Source of the DNA: Planctomycetaceae bacterium
GTDB lineage: Bacteria; Planctomycetota; Phycisphaerae; Phycisphaerales; SM1A02
Length of the DNA: 7,028 nt
Reading direction: 5' to 3'
Assembly: GCA_002685335.1 (NCBI GenBank)
Contig: NYWY01000048.1
Span: forward strand, 1 to 7,028
Shown here: piece by piece, positions 1-5,241 of the stretch
Layout of the letters: every line of letters begins with the position of its first letter
Position numbering within the stretch: the first letter of the stretch is position 1
Program-made: the position numbers and the translations under genes
The notes under the pieces: model-generated
The model's input: the letters and a program-made list of their open reading frames with translations, nothing else
What the model was told of the DNA's origin: nothing
The model's database searches: none

Positions 1-93
1 CCGTGAGTAGGTGATCAGCAGGGGGAGATCCCGGCGTTCGAACCCGGTGTACACCCCCTTGTTTCGCGTCGGTCGCTTGCGTCGGTTCAGCAT
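1..93 (-). CDS. Unrecognised protein, N-terminal 31 codons only (runs off the window)
   Basis: Reading the minus strand from the ATG at 93-91 gives 31 open codons to the window edge, beginning MLNRRKRPTRNKGVYTGF and continuing ERRDLPLLITYSR. The start is supported by a GGAGG Shine-Dalgarno (complement of 102-106) eight bases upstream and by a promoter-like pair further back. The first dozen residues are strongly basic and are followed by a short hydrophobic stretch (LPLLITY). I do not recognise the family, and too little is present to assign a function. It is transcribed away from the NRPS operon and is separated from the dockerin remnant by about 600 bases of non-coding DNA, so it is probably not part of the biosynthetic cluster. 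The open frame could be chance, but the start signals make a real gene more likely than not. Confidence 0.45.
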   Translation of the reverse strand, partial: MLNRRKRPTRNKGVYTGFERRDLPLLITYSR

Positions 94-101
94 CGGGAGA
101 C

Positions 102-106
102 CCTCC
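102..106 (-). promoter_or_regulatory. Shine-Dalgarno GGAGG for the gene at 1-93
   Basis: The + strand reads CCTCC here, so the minus strand reads GGAGG, eight bases before the ATG at 93-91. This perfect core motif at ideal spacing is the main reason for calling that start. Confidence 0.5.
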
Positions 107-130
107 AATGACTGAGAGGAATGCGGATGC

Positions 131-161
131 ACTGTAACGGTCTTCGCATTGTCTGCGTCAA
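131..161 (-). promoter_or_regulatory. Possible sigma70-type promoter for the gene at 1-93
   Basis: On the minus strand a TTGACG (complement of 156-161, five of six matches to TTGACA) lies 18 bases before TTACAG (132-137), or 19 bases before TACAGT (131-136), which is the better -10 match. Transcription would start near 122-125, leaving about 30 bases of leader that contains the Shine-Dalgarno. Position and orientation fit the gene at 1-93. This is a motif match only. Confidence 0.35.
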
Positions 162-195
162 CGCATCCAACCGGCGGTCACTCTTCCCAAGCGAA

Positions 196-226
196 GGCCG
201 CCCCCCGGCAAGTGCCAAGGGCGGTC
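196..226. repeat. Strong GC-rich hairpin
   Basis: The arms GGCCGCCC (196-203) and GGGCGGTC (219-226) pair at seven of eight positions and enclose an inner GGC (207-209) / GCC (214-216) stem with loop AAGT. No T-run follows on either strand and no gene ends beside it, so a terminator role is not supported. It lies behind the putative promoter of the gene at 1-93. Confidence 0.4.
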
Positions 227-598
227 GTCTGGTCGTCGTCTGGATGAAAGCGGGATGAACGGGATCGAACCGTCGATATTCAGCTTGGGAAATGCACACC
301 GCTTCGAAGAAGTCGCGTCTCGGTGTCGAGAATGCGGGTCGAGTGTGGCAAGTGTCGATGTTGCACACGACAAGCGTTCTAAAGCGGTTCAAGCCATACG
401 ACGAAGCCACGTCGCCTGAGCTTCGGTGAATGGTGTTGGAAGGGACTCGGCACCGGACGCGTCAATGGCCTCGCGACGGTTCGTTCATTCAGGCGGCAGC
501 GGGGGAGGAAGCCCCCCCCCGGAGTCGACTCGTGTGAGAACTGTCTTTGGTCGCAACGTACCTGGCTTTCACCGACACAAGATCCACGGCGTGACCCT

Positions 599-656
599 GG
601 CAGAAGACAAGAAGAAACGCCGTGCCGTTGCCGGCCGGCGCTTCGGTGCTTGGCGT
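599..656 (-). terminator. Probable intrinsic terminator downstream of the dockerin remnant
   Basis: On the minus strand an imperfect inverted repeat (outer arms ACGCC, complement of 652-656, and GGCGT, complement of 617-621; inner GCCGGCCGGC at 630-639; a further CCG/CGG pairing between) is followed directly by a pyrimidine-rich tract TTTCTTCTTGTCTTCT. That is the layout of a rho-independent terminator. It lies about 45 bases past the stop codon of the minus-strand dockerin frame, where its terminator is expected. The stem has internal mismatches, so the call is moderate. Confidence 0.4.
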
Positions 657-671
657 TGTGACTCTCCGAGG

Positions 672-692
672 GACCAGAGCCGTGGCTTGGTC
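672..692. repeat. Small hairpin just after the dockerin stop
   Basis: GACCAGAGCC (672-681) and GGCTTGGTC (684-692) form an inverted repeat with one bulged base and a very short loop. It begins about ten bases after the stop codon of the minus-strand remnant. There is no T-run, so at most it is a 3'-end stabilising structure. Confidence 0.25.
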
Positions 693-701
693 GCACGGGT
701 C

Positions 702-1061
702 TCAGGCTGCGAACAGCAGGCCGAGGTCGCCGGCGCGGATGACACCGTCCCCGGCCAAATCGCATTCTGGATAGTTCGTGCCACCCCAGCGTAGGAGGAC
801 ATACCCGAGATCCTCGGCGTCGACAGCATCGTTGCGGCAGTCGACGTTGCCTCGGCAGTCATCGCACGATGAGTCATAGTCGTTCCCACGGAGATGGATG
901 ATGGACCGTGGTGGATCGACCTGGCAGCATTCCGTGAACGTACAGTCAATCAGGATCGGCCTGCTGCGGTCGTTGTATTCCCCGCCGCCGTAGGCAGAAG
1001 CCGAGTTGTCCGTGAACGTGCCGCTGGTCAGGGCCTGGCTGCTGGAGACGTCGTTGAACAT
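702..1061 (-). pseudogene. 5'-truncated exported beta-helix protein with C-terminal dockerin-like repeat
   Basis: The minus-strand frame encodes 119 residues from the only ATG. It opens with about one and a half copies of a parallel beta-helix repeat of the polymorphic-membrane-protein style: MFNDVSSS..., SGTFTDNSASAYGGGEYND, then ILIDCTFTECC. Next comes a Cys-rich link (SSCDDCRGNVDC) and a dockerin-like pair of Asp-rich segments (AVDAEDLGYVLLRWG and CDLAGDGVIRAGDLGLLFAA) reaching the stop at 702-704. Repeat-like residues (GGR, matching GGG in the next repeat) continue upstream of the ATG to about 1070. The frame stays open to 1236 but no longer resembles a repeat and has no signal peptide or start. 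Intact proteins of this style are hundreds of residues long and secreted, so I read this as the tail of a gene whose front was lost. A short expressed protein cannot be excluded. This C-terminal style is typical of Planctomycetota (Phycisphaerae). Confidence 0.6.
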
Positions 1062-1146
1062 CCGGCCGCCTCGGGCCTTCCGATCGACAGCCCTTTTTCG
1101 CGGACGTTCCTGGGCCCCGGATATTCTCGACTCGACGAAGCGGCCT

Positions 1147-1174
1147 TTGATATCGATTCTGGTTGTGTCATACT
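1147..1174 (+). promoter_or_regulatory. Sigma70-like promoter with extended -10 for the NRPS operon
   Basis: TTGATA (1147-1152, five of six to consensus) is followed after 16 bases by CATACT (1169-1174), and TGT directly before it supplies an extended -10 TGn. Transcription would start near 1181, giving a leader of about 57 bases before the ATG at 1238. The leader holds a small hairpin: GCGACC at 1189-1194 pairs with GGTCGTCGC at 1203-1211, with one bulged T. This placement argues against the upstream in-frame TTG at 1163, which lies inside the promoter. Confidence 0.5.
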
Positions 1175-1237
1175 GTGACGCGACAGTTGCGACCGTCGGC
1201 CTGGTCGTCGCCTTCGTCCACGAACGAGTTGGGTGTC

Positions 1238-4200
1238 ATGAGTTTGGGGAAGATCACCAGGACAGATGGTCACCGTGACCACCCAATGACCGACATTCAG
1301 GCCGCCTACTGGGTCGGCCGTCGGGACGATGTGGCCGGTGGTGGATTCTCGACTCACGTCTTCGAGGAGATCGAGTCCGTCGACCTCGACCTCGGAAGGT
1401 TCGAACGAGCGTGGAACCAAGTCGTCGCTCGGCACGAAGCGCTGCGGACCGTCGTCTCGCCGGAGGGTCGGATCCGCATTCACGACAAGCGGCCGTTCCA
1501 TGCGATTCCGCATGACGACCTGCGGAATCTCAACCGGGCGGAACAGGAGGATCGGCTCCAGGCCATTCGGGATCGCCACCTCCGGGAGGTGCTTCCCACC
1601 GACACGTGGCCGTTGTGGCGCGTCCGCACGGCCCGTCTGACCAACCGACTCGTTCGCGTCTTCCTGAGCTTCGACGCGATCCCCTGTGATGCTCGAAGTC
1701 GGAGCGTCATGTATCGGGATTGGCGACGCCTCTACGAGGATCCGCGCGCCGATCTGGAGCCCCTCGGCGGTGGCTTCGGCGACTTCCTCGAGGCGGCCGA
1801 GGCCATTCGCGAAACAGACGCTTATCGTGGATCGAAGGCGTTCTGGGCGACCCGACTTCCAGAGATCCCCGCACCTCCGCTGCTTCCCGTGGGAAATGAC
1901 CGGGAGCAACGACGACCCGGCTTCGCGCGGCTGGCCACCACCCTTTCCGCTGAGCGTTGGTGTGCGTTCGTGGGACTCGCGGAGCGATTGGAGGCCACGC
2001 CCACGGCACTGCTCGCGGCGGTCTACTCGCGGGTCCTGGCCTCGTGGTCGGCGGACCCGCGATTCCATCTCGTTCTTACGATCTTCGAGCGACTGGGCCG
2101 GGATGCGAGGTATCAGAACGTCATGGGGGACTACACGTCGACCCTGGTTCTGTCGGTCGACTGTTCCTCGAGACCGGAGGTCGGCCAGTTGGCTCGCAGG
2201 ATCCGATCCGATCTCAAGGCGCTGCTCGCCCACGGCGACTACAGCGGGGTTCGTGTCCTGCGAGACCTGGCAACGTCCGGACGTCGATTTCCGGCCAATG
2301 CCGTGCCCTGCGTTCTGACCAGCACCGTCGGATCGAAGGTCGTGACCGACACCGAGTGGCGAACCGCGTGGATCGGTCGGCCGATCCTGATAGAGAGCCA
2401 GACCCCGCAGGTCGGCATCGACTGTCAGGCCTTCGAGATCGGCGGCGAACTGTGCTGCAGCTGGGACCATTCCACCCAACTCGTACCGCCGACGTTGGCT
2501 GCGGCGATGTTCCGTGATTTCGAGTCGGCACTGGAGCAGGTCGTCGACGAGGCCAACCTTCCGGAACTCACCGACCGAAGCGTGGGTACATCCGCGTTCG
2601 AGTCCCGAGGGACCGAGTCGCGATTCCTCCACGACGACATCGAGCGTCACGCCTGCGACCGTCCCGACGCCCCCGCGATCATCACCGACGATCGACTTCT
2701 CTCTTACCGCGAGATGGCGGGGCGGGCGATGGCGATCGCCCGGCGACTCGACGACATCGGCGTGGATCGAGACGAGCTCGTGGCGATCGTGATGGACAAG
2801 GGGTGGGAACAGATCGTGGCGGCCCTCGGCATCCAGCTCGCCGGCGCGGCCTACCTGCCGATCGACGCCACCATCCCCATCGCGCGGGTCCGTCACATCC
2901 TGGAGCGGGGGGAGGTCGCCTGTGTCCTCACCACCTCGGATCTGGTGGCCGTACTCGATCTTCCCGCCGGCCTCGAGGTGGTCGACGTCGATCAGGCCGG
3001 CGAACTCGACGAACCGCTGCGGCTGCTCCGCGAGGATGCGGATCCGGACGACCTCGCGTACGTGATCTTCACCTCGGGATCGACCGGCGAACCGAAGGGT
3101 GTCGCCATGACCCACCGGGCGACCCGAAACACCATCGATGACGTGAACGACCGCCTCGACGTGCGGTCCAGCGATCGCCTGCTCACCGTCTCCTCCCTCT
3201 CCTTCGATCTTTCCGTCTACGACATCTTCGGCCCGCTCTCCCGTGGCGCCGCCGTGGTGATTCCATCACCCGCCCGGGCCAAGGATCCATCCGATTGGGC
3301 CAGGCTCCTCGCCCGCCATCATGTGACGCTCTGGAACAGCGTCCCCACCCTTGCCCAGCTCCTGGTCGAGCAGTTCGAGAACCGACCCGAGACGGCCGAA
3401 GCCTGCCGCCTGCGGACCATCATGATGAGTGGGGACTGGATTCCCACGCCGCTTCCCGATCAACTTCGCCGGGCCATTCCAGGGGTCGAGATCATCAGCA
3501 TGGGGGGCGCGACGGAAGCAGCGATCTGGTCGGTGATCCACCACGTCGGGGCGGTCGATCCGTCCTGGCGCAGCATTCCTTACGGCCGCGCGATGCGACA
3601 GCAGACCATCGAGGTGCGCGACGATTCGCTCCGCAAGTGCGGCGCCGGCGAGATCGGTGAGATCGTCATCGGGGGCGTCGGCCTCGCCCGGGGCTACTGG
3701 CGGGATGAGGTGCTCACCAACGCGAGTTTCGTCACGTCGCCGGAGGGCCATCGGATCTATCGCACCGGGGATCTCGGTCGCTGTGACGACAAGGGTCGGA
3801 TCGAGTTCCTCGGACGAATCGACCAGCAGGTGAAGGTTCGCGGCTTTCGCATCGAGATCGGCGAGGTGGAACACGCCATCCTGGAGCATCCGGCCATTGC
3901 GAACTGCATCGTCAAGGCGGCCGGTCCGCCCTGTGGTGAACGAAAGCTCGTCGCCTACGTCGTCCCGTCGCAGTCGAAGGCCGAGCCCGATGTCGAAGCG
4001 ATTCGAAACCACGTGGCGGACCGCCTGCCGGACTACATGGTCCCGGCGAACTGGCATTGGGTGGCGGCGATCCCGACGAGTGCGAACGGCAAGGTCGATC
4101 GCGCCGCGGATCTCGACGCGCTGGTGTCCGAATGGTCCGTGATGCCCGACGCCGCTGCGTGTGAACCGGGAGCCTTGTCCGGGGTCTCCATGCCCGTGGA

Positions 4201-5239
4201 GTACGATCAGGCCGCGGTCCGCTCGACGGCGACTGAAACAGACGATCGCCAGGCGTTCGCGATCGCGACCATCGCGGCCGACGTGCTCGGCATCTCCGGA
4301 ATCCATCCAGATGCCGATCTGATCGATCTCGGCGCCAACTCGGTGGATGTGATTCGCATCGTCAATCGCATCGAAACCACGCTCGGAGGAGTGCGGCCCC
4401 AACTCGACGATGTCTACGGTGATCCGACGCCCCTGGGCATCGCCCGCCTGCTCGGGTCGCCGCCGTCATCGTTGCCGGCAGCTACCACGTCCTCCGGAAC
4501 GTCCGAGGAAGAAATCGAGATGATCCGAGATCCCGCCGATCGGCAGGCCTTCAGGCGGGCGAGGAAGGGACGCCGGCCGGATGCCGACACGCTCGAAGGC
4601 ATCGTGCTCGCACGTGAACCCGATTCCATCCTGATGCGTGAGCGAACACACCGGCGTCGCTCGTATCGATTCTTCGACCAGAACCCACTCGAGTTCGATC
4701 GACTCGGACGGATCCTGGAGACGCTTGCAAACGTGGGAGAGGACGGGTTGAAGTTCCGCTACGGATCGGCCGGCGGCCTCTATCCGGTCCAGACCTATCT
4801 GATCGCTCGCCCCGGACGCATCGCGGGTCTTGAACGCGGTGTCTACTACCTCGATCAGTACGACCACCAGTTGCGACGACTCGGCGACGCCATCGACTAC
4901 GGTCCCGAACTCTACGACCGCTTCGTGAACGGTCCGATCGTCCGATCCTGTGCCTTCGCCCTGATGTTCGCACTCCGCGCGGAGGCGATCGAGCCCATGT
5001 ACGGTTCGCGGGCCCATGAATATGCCTTGATCGAGGCCGGCCTCATGGCTCAGCTCCTCGAGACCGAGGGGCCCCGCGAGAACATCGGTTTCACCCAGAT
5101 CGGCTCGATGGACTACGGCCCGCTTCCGGCGATGCTCGGACTGGGAGCGCGAGACCGTCTGGTCTACAGCATGCTGGGCGGGGGCATTCCGGCTGGCGAC
5201 CCTCCGCGGTTCTTCTCGTGGAAGGAAGGAACGCTGTGA
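1238..5239 (+). CDS. Nonribosomal peptide synthetase, Cy-A(Cys)-PCP-Ox thiazole-forming module
   Basis: This cytosolic multidomain enzyme of 1333 residues carries, in order, a heterocyclisation domain (about 15-436), an adenylation domain (464-960), a peptidyl carrier domain (1004-1074, phosphopantetheine Ser1035) and a SagB-type flavin oxidase domain (about 1095-1330). Together they are expected to load cysteine, condense it with an upstream donor, cyclise it to thiazoline and oxidise it to thiazole. ATG 1238 is chosen because Cy motif 1 (HPMTDIQAAYWVGR) begins 14 residues later and a promoter lies just upstream; the Shine-Dalgarno is weak. ATG 1286 would cut into Cy1. No N-terminal docking or loading domain is present, so the donor comes from another protein. 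The stop overlaps the next NRPS start by one base. The C-terminal tail (PPRFFSWKEGTL) after Ox may contact the docking domain of the next protein. All core motifs look intact. The final product is unknown. Confidence 0.93.
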   Translation: MSLGKITRTDGHRDHPMTDIQAAYWVGRRDDVAGGGFSTHVFEEIESVDLDLGRFERAWNQVVARHEALRTVVSPEGRIRIHDKRPFHAIPHDDLRNLNRAEQEDRLQAIRDRHLREVLPTDTWPLWRVRTARLTNRLVRVFLSFDAIPCDARSRSVMYRDWRRLYEDPRADLEPLGGGFGDFLEAAEAIRETDAYRGSKAFWATRLPEIPAPPLLPVGNDREQRRPGFARLATTLSAERWCAFVGLAERLEATPTALLAAVYSRVLASWSADPRFHLVLTIFERLGRDARYQNVMGDYTSTLVLSVDCSSRPEVGQLARRIRSDLKALLAHGDYSGVRVLRDLATSGRRFPANAVPCVLTSTVGSKVVTDTEWRTAWIGRPILIESQTPQVGIDCQAFEIGGELCCSWDHSTQLVPPTLAAAMFRDFESALEQVVDEANLPELTDRSVGTSAFESRGTESRFLHDDIERHACDRPDAPAIITDDRLLSYREMAGRAMAIARRLDDIGVDRDELVAIVMDKGWEQIVAALGIQLAGAAYLPIDATIPIARVRHILERGEVACVLTTSDLVAVLDLPAGLEVVDVDQAGELDEPLRLLREDADPDDLAYVIFTSGSTGEPKGVAMTHRATRNTIDDVNDRLDVRSSDRLLTVSSLSFDLSVYDIFGPLSRGAAVVIPSPARAKDPSDWARLLARHHVTLWNSVPTLAQLLVEQFENRPETAEACRLRTIMMSGDWIPTPLPDQLRRAIPGVEIISMGGATEAAIWSVIHHVGAVDPSWRSIPYGRAMRQQTIEVRDDSLRKCGAGEIGEIVIGGVGLARGYWRDEVLTNASFVTSPEGHRIYRTGDLGRCDDKGRIEFLGRIDQQVKVRGFRIEIGEVEHAILEHPAIANCIVKAAGPPCGERKLVAYVVPSQSKAEPDVEAIRNHVADRLPDYMVPANWHWVAAIPTSANGKVDRAADLDALVSEWSVMPDAAACEPGALSGVSMPVEYDQAAVRSTATETDDRQAFAIATIAADVLGISGIHPDADLIDLGANSVDVIRIVNRIETTLGGVRPQLDDVYGDPTPLGIARLLGSPPSSLPAATTSSGTSEEEIEMIRDPADRQAFRRARKGRRPDADTLEGIVLAREPDSILMRERTHRRRSYRFFDQNPLEFDRLGRILETLANVGEDGLKFRYGSAGGLYPVQTYLIARPGRIAGLERGVYYLDQYDHQLRRLGDAIDYGPELYDRFVNGPIVRSCAFALMFALRAEAIEPMYGSRAHEYALIEAGLMAQLLETEGPRENIGFTQIGSMDYGPLPAMLGLGARDRLVYSMLGGGIPAGDPPRFFSWKEGTL
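1280..2545 (+). other. Heterocyclisation (Cy) domain
   Basis: The diagnostic DxxxxDxxS motif is present as DAIPCDARS (Asp146, Asp151, Ser154), in place of the HHxxxDG of ordinary condensation domains. Other Cy signatures follow the family order: MTDIQAAYWVGR (residue 17 on), RHEALR (65-70), a LP-x-APP-LLP type segment, GDYTS (297-301), VLTSTVG (359-365) and SQTPQ (387-391). Thr361 and Asp395 match the Thr/Asp pair implicated in cyclodehydration in Cy structural work, so the domain should be active. One deviation: the usual Trp-Leu-Asp after SQTPQV is Gly-Ile-Asp. Confidence 0.9.
2627..4117 (+). other. Adenylation (A) domain, predicted cysteine-specific
   Basis: Core motifs are clear: AMP-binding loop YVIFTSGSTGEPKG (608-621), A4 FDLSVYD (656-662), an A5 variant SMGGATEAAIW (754-764), A7 YRTGDLG (841-847), A8 around 860-880 and A10 Lys952 in NGKVDR. 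Lining these up with the GrsA pocket gives Asp657, Leu658, Tyr661, Asn700, Met729, Ser731, Met755, Ile763, Trp764 and Lys952. This differs from the classic Cys code only by two Leu-to-Met changes. Together with the Cy domain, cysteine is the likely substrate. The oxidase is not inserted between A8 and A9 as it is in epothilone-type modules. Confidence 0.88.
4247..4459 (+). other. Peptidyl carrier (PCP/thiolation) domain of the Cys module
   Basis: The phosphopantetheine motif is DLIDLGANSVDVIR with Ser1035 as the attachment site. It has LGANS where many carriers have LGGxS, a common and tolerated variant. It sits between the A domain and the oxidase, and carries the cysteinyl, then thiazoline and thiazole, intermediate. 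Confidence 0.9.
4520..5230 (+). other. SagB-type FMN oxidase (Ox) domain, thiazoline to thiazole
   Basis: Two stretches typical of the nitroreductase-like SagB/McbC oxidase family are present: RRRSYRFF (1139-1146) and KFRYGSAGGLYPVQTY (about 1172-1187). They are followed by GVYYLD, and by an EAGLMAQLL helix. NRPS Ox domains of this type use FMN to oxidise PCP-bound thiazoline to thiazole, as in bleomycin and epothilone synthesis. Placement after the PCP resembles the bleomycin BlmIII arrangement. Related domains also act in indigoidine synthesis, but the Cys/Cy context favours thiazole. Confidence 0.88.
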
Positions 5240-5241
5240 TG
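5225..5241 (+). promoter_or_regulatory. Shine-Dalgarno and coupled start/stop between the NRPS genes
   Basis: GGAAGGA (5224-5230) lies eight bases before ATG 5239-5241. The stop TGA of the first gene (5237-5239) shares one base with that ATG. A GTG one codon earlier (5236) is in frame and also possible, but it sits only five bases from the Shine-Dalgarno. This layout suggests translational coupling and matched amounts of the two synthetases. Confidence 0.7.

Larger units (their letters stand above)
94..701. other. Non-coding stretch with hairpins and a C9 run
   Basis: I see no credible gene in these 608 bases. The open frames here on either strand give arginine-rich, low-complexity translations without recognisable motifs and without good start signals. 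What the stretch does hold: leader and promoter motifs of the minus-strand gene at 93, a strong hairpin at 196-226, a tRNA T-arm-like sequence at 261-271, a G5/C9 pair at 501-520, an imperfect inverted repeat at 617-656 that looks like a terminator, and a small hairpin at 672-692. I found no tRNA, CRISPR repeat or insertion-sequence ends. Confidence 0.5.

Noticed and set aside
257..330. tRNA gene on the minus strand suggested by GGTTCGATCCC
   Set aside because: No matching acceptor 5' strand, no pairing anticodon arm and no D-arm could be found at the right distances.
87..410. Minus-strand open frame of 107 codons upstream of the gene at 1-93
   Set aside because: It runs through that gene's promoter and Shine-Dalgarno in another frame and has no recognisable content.
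426..794. Plus-strand open frame of 122 codons
   Set aside because: It overlaps the dockerin tail on the other strand, has no Shine-Dalgarno and gives a low-complexity translation.
1163..1165. In-frame TTG as an earlier start for the first NRPS
   Set aside because: It falls between the -35 and -10 promoter elements, and the 25 extra residues have no domain character.
1028..3115. Long minus-strand open frame of 695 codons antisense to the NRPS
   Set aside because: It lies opposite the Cy and A domains with all their motifs intact, has no recognisable motif, and is rich in Arg, Asp and Gly as expected from the complement of GC-rich coding sequence.
3266..4402. Minus-strand open frame of 378 codons antisense to the A and PCP domains
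   Set aside because: It is a shadow of the coding strand: no domain pattern and no start signals.
5236..5238. GTG as the start of the second NRPS
   Set aside because: The adjacent ATG at 5239 has better Shine-Dalgarno spacing and a better start codon; the difference is one residue.
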